A stretch of 60,000 bases of DNA. Source: Cryptomeria japonica (taxonomy: Eukaryota > Streptophyta > Pinopsida > Cupressales > Cupressaceae). Shown here one piece after another: positions 23,632 through 36,300 of this stretch (position 1 is the stretch's first letter; every line of letters begins with the position of its first letter). Position numbers and translations under genes: made by a program. Location of the stretch: contig NC_081415.1 of NCBI RefSeq assembly GCF_030272615.1, positions 626,575,740-626,635,739 on the forward strand, in the 5' to 3' direction. The notes below the pieces were generated by a model that was given only the letters and a program-made list of their open reading frames with translations, was not told the DNA's origin and did no database searches.

Positions 23632-24954
23632 ATGATGCAGAGTCGACAGTATCCACTGATTCCACGGGAGAACCGACTAGATTGCTTCATGTTACGACAT
23701 AGACTCAGAAGCATGGATAGAGATACATTAGCAGGACTTGGGATATACTATATCACATTCATGCCTGAGATTAGGGCAAACACAGGACTGCTTACCGCAT
23801 TGTTAGAGCGATGGCATTTGGAGACCTCCTCATTCCATTTGGCGTCTGGAGAGGCGACTGTGATACTAGAGGATGTATGGCATATCCTCCGCATTCCGAT
23901 TCATGGAGAGATGATAGAGTAAGACCCAGTGATAGGGAGAGACACTTTGTGCAGATTATTTGAGTGCAATGCAGATGATCTGGACATCGTAGAGAGGGAG
24001 ATTGGCTGGGAGACCATGGCATCAGAGTATGATCGACGATATGTGGTGATAGCAGTGGTGATAGCATGTCTATTAGCAAGAGACAGATGAGGACATGGAT
24101 TCCCTATTGGATGGGGAAGAGTGCTAGAGCGGATGGTGATAGAGGGTATGGTGTATGCATGGGGACCATGTGTACTTGCTATGCTATATTTTCAGTTGCA
24201 TCAGATAGCATATCAGGGGGTGCAGACCTTGAGCTGTGGAGTCACACTATTACATGTATGGACATTTGAGCACATAGCCATATGTCGACCGATTGCAGAG
24301 AGATAGGTAGTACCACACCAACCATATGTGTACTATTATGGGGGAGCACTGAGACATGGTCCTTTTGGATACATATTGTATTGGCAACATGAGCTAGACA
24401 GATTGAGAGAGTTCACATGGAGGCCATATCTTGATTGCCCTGGATGGTCAGATGATAGTGATGAGCTATCGTATTGCAGACGGGAGAGGTACCTGATTGG
24501 GCGACCAGTGAATCACTAGAGAGTGATTGAGATGTACCTGCCAGAGAGAGTCAGACGACAGTTTGGAGAGAGGTAGGATGTACATAGAGGGACTGCACAC
24601 TTTGGCCGATCTCACAGAGAGACGAGTCAGTGGGGGAGGATGATCTAGCCACACATAGCATATGCTGAATTCACATAGCTACAGTGGAGACAGTGGGATT
24701 GGAGATCTGATGTGGTGGATGCTGGGATGATAGAGGAGTATGAGCGATGGTTTGCACGACGACGGCCAGTGCCATTGAAAGATCCCGATATTCCGGTACC
24801 GAGGAGACAGGAGGACTTCCCACTTGCTGGAGATGTGGGAGATGATGAGGATGAGGAGGACGAGGGTGAGGATGAGGATAAGGGGGATGAAAAGGATGGA
24901 GATGATGAGAGGGATGATGATTATGAGCCAGACTCAGCCGATCATGAGTCATTT
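23632..24954 (+). pseudogene. PMD gene, unit 1, 5' part (split by TRG)
   Basis: Plant mobile domain (aminotransferase-like PMD, the MAIN/MAIL1 family domain). It starts at ATG 23632 or 23635 (MMQSRQYPLIPRENR). PMD hallmarks: LLTALLERWHLETSSFHLAS, GEATVILEDVWHILRIPIHG, the RRYVVIAVVIACLL region and LLHVWTFEHI. A strongly acidic tract follows (24830-24945). In-frame stops: TAA 23920, TGA near 24088, TAG 24304, TAG 24518, TAG near 24574 and more. Four of these are sense codons in unit 2. The gene is cut at 24954 by TRG and resumes at 37817. PMD proteins in plants act in heterochromatin silencing and are also carried by transposons. Confidence 0.88.
24950..24954. repeat. Target site duplication of TRG, left copy
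   Basis: CATTT, versus CATTG at 37817-37821. The uninterrupted unit 2 sequence (near 54127) has CATTG, so the left copy has one substitution. Confidence 0.75.
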
Positions 24955-26209
24955 TGTTGTTCGCCAAAAGTGATAACCCAAGTATACCTACAAATCTATC
25001 TATGAGATAGCCAATCTCAATCAATGAAACACCTCAGGGCTTGGAAAACATGACAAGGATATGAATCCTTCTACTCTTTAGGCTCTGCAAAACCTAGGCA
25101 GGTATACCTTTGATGCATTTAATCAGACTTATTACACACAAGACTGCATCAATCAAAAGCAGGTGAATCTCAAAAGGTTCAAAAACTAAGAGATAACTGC
25201 TGATGGGCTAGATCCACACTTGCAACTCAACATTTTGAATCATGAGATGGAGGGACACTTCCACATAACATAAAATATAAAAAGATATTTTGATTTTGGA
25301 TTTTTAAATGGTGTTTTGACAACCTTTAAATATTACAAGAGACCAGTGCCTTATCCAGGCCACAGAGTCATGCATAAAACTGGAAGAGAAATCTTAGATG
25401 CAAGTTCTTTTCAACATTAAATTTTCATGTATCAATGCCTTACATTAATACAATCCTCTGCTCTGTCACAAAACCATACTTATATGTCGATATCCAATAT
25501 GCATTCAAAATCATTAATGCTGGGTTTTAGGATTTAAATCCTTCCTTGAAGAATATCCAAAAGACAACATTACACTCTTAGAGGAATCTAAAATAGACAA
25601 CTCAAATTATCCTTGATAATATGAAATTATATGGATCTGAGTACATTTTGGAGAGAATTTCATGGAAACTCACACATGCCTTGCATATGTGTGAACCTGC
25701 AAACTGAAACTAAACCTACAGTAAAGACAACACTGAAAACATAGACGAACACACTGTCATTTGCATTGATAAAAGGATGCCATCACTGGAACCTCCATTT
25801 TGGATTTCTCCCTTGGAGCAAATCTCTCAAAAACTGGAACCCCTACAACTGAGAAGAATTGGGAATAAAAAGGAGAGGGAACCAAATAAAATCTGCAACT
25901 GAATTGCCAAGTGTCTCCTCTCTAACTGAATTTTGTTCCCGTGGAAACTACTTCCAAAATATCAAACATTTGTCAAAATTAACATCATAATTAGATTCCT
26001 CACTCCGAGAGCTTTCCGAAAATATATAACACTTTATACCTTGGCCAAAAATTGAGTACTGGGCGAATTAATTCCCCAATGTGCACCATCATTTAAATTT
26101 TTCATTTATTAATATAGTCTAAACTATATAATAAACAATTTTAATTTTATATTTTTGCCTCTGATGTGCTATGACGCTTTGCCACATGGCAGCCTCTGAT
26201 TGGTCAATG

Positions 26210-26400
26210 GGGTTGACCGGATGCCACCTAGGATGCCACCTCATCACCGCCACATCATCTGCTTTGTCACTGCCACTTGGCCGCCACATGTACACCACCT
26301 TAGCGCCACGTCATCGCCACTGGACGGCCACCTGTGTGCCAACTGTGTGCCACGTTATCGCCACTGGATTGCCACCTGGCTTTCGCAACTTCGTGGGGTG
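26210..26400. repeat. Degenerate CGCCAC-rich tandem block in TRG LTR
   Basis: Repeated GCCAC, CGCCACGTCATCGCCACTGG and CCACCTGTG type words at irregular 10-25 bp spacing. The block is kept in the other LTR (34610-34800) with substitutions. It is G-rich on the transcribed (minus) strand, just downstream of the TATA-like box. Confidence 0.7.
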
Positions 26401-26663
26401 TAACTTGCGTGCATCTTCCTTTCACGAAATAGCGCGAACCGTTGATCTCTCTTGAACTTGCTCACTCATTAAGCTGGCCTTCCTTTGCAAAATTTCACCT
26501 ATCTGCCTCGAGAAGCGTGTCTACATGGGGTCCACTTGGTTTCCGCTCAGTCACCTCCTCCTTCACCTCGGGATGCATGCTCACGCGTGGGCCCACCTTG
26601 GGCGCCCATAGGCACCTTGTGTAAAAAGCCTTTATGGCTTAGACATTATAGTATGGTGGAGCC

Positions 26664-26709
26664 TTATACTTAAATACCAAAAAGTTACACTTCCCAACCA
26701 ATGTGGGAT
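26664..26709 (-). promoter_or_regulatory. Promoter-like block in TRG 3' LTR: snRNA USE-like box plus TATA
   Basis: On minus, ATCCCACATTG (26709-26699) matches the plant snRNA upstream sequence element RTCCCACATCG at 10 of 11 positions. About 22 bp further on lies TATTTAAGTATAA (26676-26664). Downstream, the hairpin AAGCCATAAAGGCTT is followed by TTTT. The same block is at 35041-35124. The match is seen; promoter activity and polymerase type are inference. Confidence 0.5.
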
Positions 26710-29404
26710 AAAACGTTTTGCCTGTAGCTGCGTTTTTGAAGCTTCTCTGAGACTTTAATGGCGTTTTTTGGTGAAAGCTAACACCTCCTCCATCCATATT
26801 GAAACTCATGGCGGGGAGGGCTTCTCGAAAGGGGCATTGAACTGGTCTTACCCCCTCCACTTGCATTTATTTGAAAATATTTATAAATGCCTTCACATTT
26901 TTCCATGGCTGGGAACGTTGGAATTACACATGTTCTTGCACTTGCTTGAGGTTTTTATTGCTGCTGCCAGAAGGAGGCCACGTGAGAAAGGAGGATGGAT
27001 GCCATAGCATTTGCTGAGGTTTTGCTTGCTGGAGACTTTGAAAAGTCTCTCTTCCACCAAGCTATGCTATCTTCTAACTGCAAAGGAGAAAGCTTGAAAG
27101 CTAATCAAAGCCTTCCCAACACCATGTAGGGGCTAATATGCCAACAACATTGGCTCAAAAATTATTTTAAAACACTCCACACTCCCCAGCAAAGGCATAT
27201 CGCTTGGCCTGCAGAGAAAGAGAAGGGGGAGGCACGTGAGGAAGAAGTCACCGTTGAAGCACTCCAAACACCACGCAGCGTATACAACAATTTTCCACCA
27301 TTTTGCATTTGCCATTGAAACTGGCTATGTTGCTTGCTGTTTACCACGCAAGGGAAAACAACGTGGGGGCTTTGGACATTGCTTTACACCTGCTGTTGCA
27401 ATTTCTTTTATTTGAAAATGTCTGTTGCTTTTAGATGCCACGTGAAGGGAGGATCGGCCTTCATTTTCTATTTGAATTTCTTTAAAAAAACTTCAATGCA
27501 CACTTACATGCCATGCTTTTGCTTTAAATAATGAAGTTACCACGCTACAGCAGAAAGTCTTATACTTTTCCAGCCACGTGGAGGGAAGGAATGCCAAAAT
27601 TGCATTGGCTGGAAACATCAACACCTTTCTAAACTCCACAGTAGAGGGAAAATTTGCCAAGTTCACTTGCCAAGTGCACTTGCTGTAGCTTGATGGTTTC
27701 TATAGCCTCTTCACCAGCCATCATGTGAGAGGAGGCCAACAATGGTTTTCTATTTCTATGCTTCTTTTCTTAACAATTTTACATTGCCAATTCACAAACC
27801 ACATGAGCTTAGATAGATGGCTATACACCAGCCAATTTGCATTTTCATACTTTTTGTTTATGGCAGCCTTTGGTATGTAATCGTCCAAAATCATTACATG
27901 CAGCAGAGAGGGTGAGATCAATGCGAGCATTATCCAGGATTTCAAGTTTTGTAATAACATCATCGCGAAGGTCAATGGCTGCTTCTATCTTATCTTTATC
28001 AACCAATTCCCACACCCCTCCATTGCTTACATCTAGCATGCAAAATACGTTGGTTGTATAGATCAAGAGAGGCATTCCCATTTTTGCATCATCCTCTGGT
28101 GGGAAATATATAAGTATTTGACTCCAACAATGGATATCAACATTACTCTAGAAATGCTCATAAAGCCAAGTCGCCAATAAAATAATGCACGAGCATGAGC
28201 CAGGTTGGGCCCCAAAGTGGGTCCGACTAAATTTTTTTTTGATTTCAAGCAACTGGCCTTTGAAATGCTTCACGGACCTTAAACATACCTCTGGAACTGA
28301 TCGGCATCATTTTCGGATCATTAATCCACATTTTACAACCTTCAGGCAATTACGCCACAATTTTCGTATTTAATCGCGAAGACGTAATTTTCAAACCTTT
28401 CAAAACACCTTTTTGGAGCTCGCCATCTGACAGGCGTGTACTCTGATATACAAGGATGACTTCTACCAAACGGTTTCTCAAGATGAGTCCCGAGCGAAGA
28501 GATATTAATTTTTGAAAATGCCCAACTGGCTTTGTCAACACTGTGGACCTGATGAAGTCAATGTCCTGGCAACACATGACGCCTTTCTTAAAAAAATCAA
28601 ACGACCTTCGTAGGCCCTCAAATTTGAAATATAGGTACCTTAAAGTACAAATTTAAATCTTTGAATTCTTAGTTCGATCACCAGACTGACAGGATACAAA
28701 TGGTGCACTCACCAAGACGGCTACATTAACTGATATAACACTGGAGTGCGGATAACTGAATTTGATTGTAAAATGAGCTCTTTTGAAAAATGATCAAATG
28801 GATTGATAGAGGCTTGAAATTTGAAACGTAGCTCATCATTTATACCAAAATTAGCTCGGAACAAGCATTCTGACATGACGCTTACTGAGGCAACTTTTAC
28901 ACTCATGCGAAACAGGGCTCCGACTAGCTGTCGAAACAGGGACTAGTCAAAACACACAAACTGCAAACGGATTTGGCTTCAAAAACTGAGCAAATGGATT
29001 CGTCAAGACCTAAAATTTTTCAGGCTGACTCACATTAATGCATAAAATTGAATCCATTTTGAAATTCTCCATGATGATCAACAGGGCAAAAGATGTAATC
29101 GCTCAAAGTAGGCTACTCAATAAAAACTGCATTTGTGCCTAAAATGCACTTTCAGCTCACCCCTCAAACTGGGTACCTCGTAAACTTCTCCAAATTGAAT
29201 TCTGAAAGTTGCACATCACTGAATAGGCCAAATTAAAGGTGTAGGACATGAATCTCGAGCCTTACCCTCTGAAAATCAACCGGCTCCATTTTACCCCCTT
29301 GCTAACTAGGCCATTCAAACTGACTTATTTTAATCATTTGGAAATGCAGGGCAAAATTTTGAAATGGGCCTATAAACTTGACTCAGTTTTAAATACTCCC
29401 AATA

Positions 29405-29636
29405 GTGGCTCTGACTGGGGATGGTTGATTGCAAGATCAACACAAGAATCCAGATATCTTTGGTTAAGCAGACCACCCAAAAGACGGGTCATTCTTCTCT
29501 CAATTCTTCTCTTCTCAAAACAGGGCTTCCTTATTCTACCCAAACAGGAGGGCACCTTATTGAAAACCACACAACTGAAGCAAAGCGACTATACAAAATA
29601 TACAAACAAACTCACAACTGATCACAACTGCTCCAC
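29405..29636 (-). other. 3' untranslated end of TRG
   Basis: Short region between the gag stop and the 3' LTR. It has no clear polypurine tract. At 29406 the plus strand reads TGGCTCTGACTGGGGATGG, a primer-site-like motif pointing the opposite way to the main primer site. Confidence 0.6.
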
Positions 29637-32354
29637 TTACAAACATTTACTTCTGTCAAAAATCTGATTCTCATCACATGACATATTGATCAAAACAAAG
29701 GCACCTTCTAGTAACAACTGAGCATGATCATTATAATCAACCTCTTTTGTCTCATTACTGAAACAGCTAGTGTGCATACCTTTGGTCTGATTTTGAACTT
29801 TGTGATCACACACTATTTCAACACAAGTAAAATCATGAGACAAATCACCATAGAGGCATTCCCACAAGCTGACATACCTTTCATTGTCCCACTCAACTCT
29901 ATCATTTGCAAGGACATCATCATGCCGAACTTGAAAAATAAAACACTCATTTTCAACATTGCAGTTCCTATCAGCACATACCTTATTATCATTTAAATCA
30001 ATAGAATGAGGGACACTACTAACCAACTGATGCAAACAAGGAACATGAACATTACCATCCGGATGTGATACTTCACTATGCTGATCACACCTCATACTAT
30101 CCTTGCTTATCAAACTGAAAACCTCTACATTTTCAACATCCCATTCATGGAAAAGAATGCATACCTCCGCCTGAAGCAAATCCTCAGCTAACTCTTTCTC
30201 TTTCAGGCTTACATCCACCTAAAACACTTTCATTTGTGGTTTTAAATGGTCATCACATAATCCATGCCTCTTACCTTCATCATGAAATAATTTTTTACAA
30301 CCCATGCTATTGCTGTTTGGAATTCCATCAGTATTATGGTCTGGTTCATCATTTACAATATCTGACTGATCAGTTATTTCTTCATACAAAGGGTTAGAGA
30401 CAAAATGAAGAATCCCCTTATGAACATTATGACACTGAAGTAGCTGGTCCGTATCTATATCAACATTGAATAGAACATTAGCAAAAATGCTAAAGACACC
30501 ATCCATTCGATCATCACAATCATCTTCATCGAACAAAGAAGAAATTGAAACGTGGCTGGAACAATCATCAGTTTTCCATGTTTCACATCCATCGGATTTC
30601 ATCCTATTACTATCATTATGAAAATCAAGATAGTCATACTTATTTTGCCACGACTGATCTTCTTCACCAATTGAACATTCATCATCAGCCAAAGAATGAA
30701 CATGAACATCACTGCCATTTACTTCATCAGATGAGTTTTCAGCATGTTCACTAAAATTTTCTGTCATAAAACCATCTGTTAGATCAACATGTTCATCAAG
30801 TATACAAGCATTCAATTCACAGTCCTTTTCCGAAGAATTCCCTTCACTATATTGCAAAAGGTCTTCATCAACAGCTCGAAGGCTTTCCAATATCTGAACC
30901 TTCTTATCCACAACCTCAAGAGCTTTCTTAAGTTCTACAATCTTCTGGACTTGCATTGCACTTTGTTGTTCCATTTGAGATTCCATAAAAATTTGTCCAT
31001 CCGTGTGTGCTATATCTTCATTGCAATAACGCATACCATCACAATTTTCTGAATTTGCTTTGTGCATAACTTTCAAAATAGAAATATCATCAACATGATT
31101 ACAAGAAGTGAAATCTGAAAATAGATTTACTTCATCCTCAACACAATTAAGATTATCAATATCTAAATGAGGATCAACTATAGTTTGCACTAAACAATTC
31201 TGATTTTCATCATATGGCACATTTTCGCTTGCACAAACAACAACACTTAGTAATCCCTCTGTATTTGGTATTTCAACATCAAATACATTAGTAGCATGTA
31301 AAGATTGATGGTCATCACCATCATTATTTTCACTAATATTATCCTGAAGAGATGCATGATTCACTTGGTAGTTGGAAGCCATATAGTCAGCATAACCGGC
31401 ATACAAATCAAATGGTACATATCCCTTGTATATATCAATCTCTGTATCAACATTTTCACAACACTTCCCACTGATCATTCCATCACTACTGCGAGAGACA
31501 ACCGACATTAATGGCAAAGGCTCTTGACTCTCATTTAAATCTGAAACACATGCATCATAAAAGCCATTTGGAACTGCAGAGCTTGATGCACCTAGACAAG
31601 GAATGATTTTCTTAGCTTCACATGGTATTTCACCATTGAAGGTGCTTTGGTATGAAACAACAATAGACACGAATCTCTTTGAGATTCCAAACTTCAAGTT
31701 ATTTTCCATATCCTTAGCTGTGTTAAAGGCTTCATACAAGGTTTTGGGTTCTTTGTTTCTCAATAGGAAACCCATCTTCTCATCAAATGCACTCATATAA
31801 ACATCCAGACATACTTTATCATCAAGTTTATACTTTCTAGAAATTTTGGACAAAGCTTGTGAAAATCTGATATTAAACGTTGGTACCAATTCATCTTCCC
31901 TGATTTGTATACAGGTGAATTCTTTCAGCAAGTTAGAATCACTCACCTTTTCATCGAATTGATCCATGAAATCTGAAACCAATTCTTCCCATGAGGTAAT
32001 AGAATTCACTGGCAAAAAAGAGAACCAATCTCTTGCATCTTCTTTTAATGACTGAATAAACAACTTCATGCATATATCTTCTTGGCAAATTTCGAACTCT
32101 CCTATCAAATCTGAAACTCTTTTTACATGCTGGCATGCTGATTCTGATTTCTTCCCACTGAATATAGGCAAATACTTTCTAATTCCCGTGGGTATGGGAT
32201 TTGGGTAACCCGGAATACCTTCAAAGTTTAGAGTAGCATAATGATTCATGATGAAACTTCTCCTATTATATGGTTGTGACACTTCACCAGACGTGGCTCT
32301 ATATGGAAATACATAAGGTTGAAAAACTTCACTGCTCATTTTTCTTACTCCCAC
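29637..32354 (-). pseudogene. TRG gag, 905 codons with one internal UAG
   Basis: It starts at 32354 (MGVRKMSSEVFQPYVF). Residues about 85-250 are a Ty3/gypsy gag domain: SACQHVKRVSDLIGEFEICQ, MKLFIQSLKEDARDWFSFLP, ITSWEELVSDFMDQFDEKVS, YEAFNTAKDMENNL. The rest, about 650 residues, is acidic and Asn/Asp/His-rich with no zinc knuckle or known domain. A single TAG at 30219 separates 711 codons from 193 more in the same frame. With one lesion in 2.7 kb this is the best-kept gag in the window. The UAG could be a mutated Gln codon or a readthrough site. Confidence 0.85.
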
Positions 32355-33347
32355 AAATGATTATATAACTTTGGATAAAAACCTCAAGCACATATCCTCA
32401 TTCAAATCTATTCCTCAACATTACTTGACATAAAGTTCTTCCACATTTGCATACTATGGAGGATAACATACACAGGATATTTTAGCAACATAGATATGCA
32501 AATCAATTTTGAGATTCTCTCTTTCCCTCTAAACTAGTGCTATTCACTAAATGGGAAAATGACATTACACACTCAAACTTTCAGAAGAGATGTCTTGCAT
32601 TTAAATCCTCTGAAAATACCTGGAGATTTGCAGCTGTAAGACTTGTAGATCTGGAGATTTACTTCACACTTTAGCATTGTCTTTTACATCAGAGTCGCCA
32701 CCTCTTGCACAGAGGATATTTTGAAGAACAGAACGCCACTCAACACTTATTAAATTCTTTGTTACTCCTTCGATCTCACTGCAATCAACACTCTTCCAGG
32801 ATGCTTAATATTGGTATGAACCACAGAGTTATGTGTGACTGAAATCTTTTACTGCATCTTCTTTATAACACTTTTATGATGAAAGCACCATGTCTGAGCA
32901 TCTGCTACTTAGATCCATCTGCATCTTAATATGATTCATAAGATTATCAACCAATCTTGTGAAAGTCTTAGAATACAAACTTCCTTCAAGCACTGGTACA
33001 GAGACTAGAGTCACCACCCAATAAGGAATTGGGGAAAAATTTGCATACAGCTGCAAGGACTTGCTCACAACTAAGCAATGTAACTTTTATTTGTTACTCC
33101 TTCACACAATATATGACATGTAAAACATATCATGTTACAGATCCAGAACAAGAACTATTATCTTCATCATAAAACCACTTTCAACTCTATGCATACGCAA
33201 TGGACTGACTAACTGGATGAAATTAGGCAATTTCTATTCAGCTTCCCTAGTAGAGTCGCCATTTTTGTTGTGGTGACTCGGATGGGATAATCTCAACCTT
33301 ATATGAATTAATTCTTTCTTAACTAGAGGCTCTTGACAATTCATTTA
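32355..33347 (-). other. TRG 5' leader
   Basis: About 1 kb, no ORF. It holds two additional primer-site-like sequences on minus, TGGCGACTCTACTAGGGAAG (33261-33242) and TGGCGACTCT (32700-32691). Confidence 0.7.
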
Positions 33348-33366
33348 CTTCCCAGCAGAGTCGCCA
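33348..33366 (-). promoter_or_regulatory. TRG primer binding site
   Basis: On minus TGGCGACTCTGCTGGGAAG, four bases from the LTR end. It resembles the tRNA-Arg primer site of Tat/Ogre elements. Confidence 0.75.
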
Positions 33367-33370
33367 TTTT

Positions 33371-36300
33371 TGTTGTTCACCAAAAGTGATAACCCAAGTA
33401 TACCTACAAATCTATCTATGAGATAGCCAATCTCAATCAATGAAACACCTCAGGGCTTGGAAAACATGACAAGGATATGAATCCTTCTACTCTTCAGGCT
33501 CTGCAAAACCTAGGCAGTATACCTTTGATGCATTTAATTAGACCTATTACACACAAGACTACATCAATCAAAAGCAGATGGATCTCAAAAGGTTCAAAAA
33601 CTAAGAGATAATTGATGATGGGCTAGATCCACACTTGCAACTCAACATTTTGAATCATGAGATGGAGGGACACTTCCACATAACATAAAATATAAAAAGA
33701 TATTCTGATTTTGGATTTTTAAATGGTGTTTTGACAACCTTTAAATATTACAAGAGACCAGTGCCTTATCCAGGCCACATAGTCATGCATAAAACTGGAA
33801 GAGAAATCTCAGAAGCAAGTTCTTTTCAACATTAAATTTTCATGTATCAATGCCTTACATTAATACAATCCTCTGCTCTATCACAAAACCATACTTATAT
33901 GTAGATATCCAATATGCATTCAAAATCATTAATGCTGGGTTTTAGGATTTAAATCCTTCCTTGAAGAATACCCAAAAGACAACATTACACTCTTAGAGGA
34001 ATCTAAAATAGACAACTCAAATTATCCTTGATAATATGAAATTATATGAATCTGAGTACATTTTAGAGAGAATTTCATGGAAACTCACACATGCCTTGCA
34101 TATGTGTGAACCTGCAAACTGAAACTAAACCTACAGTAAAGACAACACTGAAAACATAGACGAACACACTGTCATTTGCATTGATAAAAGGATGCCATCA
34201 CTGGAACCTGCAATTTTGGATTTCTCCCTTGGAGCAAATCTCTCAAAAACTGGAACCCCTACAACTGAGAAGAATTGGGAATAAAAAGGAGAGGGAACCA
34301 AATAAAATCTGCAACTGAATTGCCAAGTGTCTCCTCTCTAAATGAATTTTGTTCCCGTGGAAACCGCTTCCAAAATATCCCACATTGTCAAAATTAACCA
34401 CAGAATCAGATTCCCCACTCCGAGAGCTTTCCGAAAATATATAACACTTTATACCTTGGCCAAAAATTGAGTCCTGGGCGAATTAATTCCCCAATGTGCA
34501 ACATCATTTAAATTTTTCATTTATCAATATAGTCTAAACTATATAATAAACAATTTTAATTTTAATTTTTTGCCTCTGATGTGCTCTGACACTTTGCCAC
34601 ATGGTGGCCTCCGATTGGTCGATGGGGTTGACCGGACCCCACCTAGGATGACACCTCATCACCACCACGTCATTTGCTTTGTCACTGCCACTTGGCCGCC
34701 ACATGTACACCACCTCAACGCCACGTCATCGCCACTGGACTGCCACCTGTGCACCAACTGTGTGCCACGTTATCGCCACTAGACTGCCACCTAGCTTTCG
34801 TAACTTTGCGGGGTGTAACTTGCGTGCATCTTCCTTTCGCAAAATAGCAAAAGCCCTTGATCTCTCTCGAACTTGCTCACTCGTTAAGCCAGCCTTCCTC
34901 TGCAAATTTTTGCCTATCTGCCTCGAGAAGCGTGTCTACGTGGGGTCCACTTGGTTTCTGCTCAGTCACCTCCTCCTTCACCTCACGATGCGTGCTCACG
35001 CGTGGGCCCACCTTGGGCGCCCATAGGCACCTTGTGTCAAAAGCCTTTATGGCTTAGACATTATAGTATGGTGGAGCCTTATACTTAAATACCAAAAAGT
35101 TACACTTCCCAGCCAATGTGGGATAAAATGTTTTGCCTGTAGCTGCGTTTTTGAAGCTTCTCTGAGACTTTAAAGGCATTTTTTGGTGAAAGCTAACACC
35201 TCCTCCATCCATATTGAAACTCATGGTGGGGAGGGCTTCTGGAAAGGGGCGTTGAACTGGTCTTACCCCCTCCACTTACATTTATTTGAAAATATTTATA
35301 AATGCCTTCACATTTTGCCATGGCTGGGAACGTTGGAATTACACATGTTCTTGCACTTGCTTGAAGTTTTTATTGCTGCTGCCAAAAGGAGGCCACATGA
35401 GAAAGGAGGATGGATCCCATAGCATTTGCTGAGGTTTTTCTTGCTGGAGACTTTGAAAAGTCTCTCTTCCACCAAGCTATGCTATCTTCTAACTGCAAAG
35501 GAGAAAGCTTGAAAGCTAATCAAAGCCTTCCCAACACCACGTAGGGGCTAATATGCCAACAACATTGGCTCAAAAATTATTTTAAAACACTCCACACTCC
35601 CCAGCAAAGGCATCGCTTGGTCTGCAGAGAAAGAGAAGGGGGAGGCATGTGAGGAAGAAGTCACCGTTGAAGCAATCCAAGCACCACGCAGCGTATACAG
35701 CAATGTTCCACCATTTTGCATTTGCCATTGAAACTAGCTATGTTGCTTGTTGTTTACCATGCAAGGGAAAACAGCGTGGGGGCTTTGGACATTGCTTTAC
35801 ACCTGCTGTTGCAATTTCTTTTATTTGAAAATGTCTGTTGCTTTTAGATGCCACGTGAAGGGAGGATCGGCCTTCATTTTCTATTTGAATTTCTTTAAAA
35901 AAACTTCAATGCACACTTACATGCCATGCTTTTGCTTTAAATAATGAAATTACCACGCTACAGCAGAAAGTCTTATACTTTTCCAGCCACGTGGAGGGAA
36001 GGAATGCCAAAATTGCATTGGCTAGAAACATCAACACCTTTCTAAACTCCACAGTAGAGGGAAAATTTGCCAAGTTCACTTGCCAAGTGCACTTGTTGTA
36101 GCTTGATGGTTTCTATAGCCTCTTCACCAGCCATCACGTGAGAGGAGGCCAACAATGGTTTTCTATTTCTATGCTTCTTTTCTTAACAATTTTACATTGC
36201 CAATTCACAAACCACGTGAGCTTAGATAGATGGCTATACACCAGCCAATTTGCATTTTCATACTTTTTGTTTAGGGCAGCCTTTGGTATGTAATCGTCCA

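Larger units (their letters stand above)
24955..29404 (-). repeat. TRG 3' LTR (4,450 bp)
   Basis: It aligns over its whole length with 33371-37816. No ORF in it looks like protein. It contains the GC-rich CGCCAC block (26210-26400), the promoter-like block near 26626-26709 and long AT-rich stretches. The first and last bases are fixed by comparison with the other LTR and with the empty site in PMD-Tat unit 2. Confidence 0.92.

Noticed and set aside
24955-29404. Small ORFs in the TRG LTRs (for example near 27721-28081)
   Set aside because: Both LTRs carry them because they are copies of each other; none shows a domain or codon conservation beyond overall identity.
29406-29424. Plus-strand orientation for TRG from the primer-like TGGCTCTGACTGGGG
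   Set aside because: The gag, the stronger primer site (33348-33366) and the promoter-like block all read on minus.
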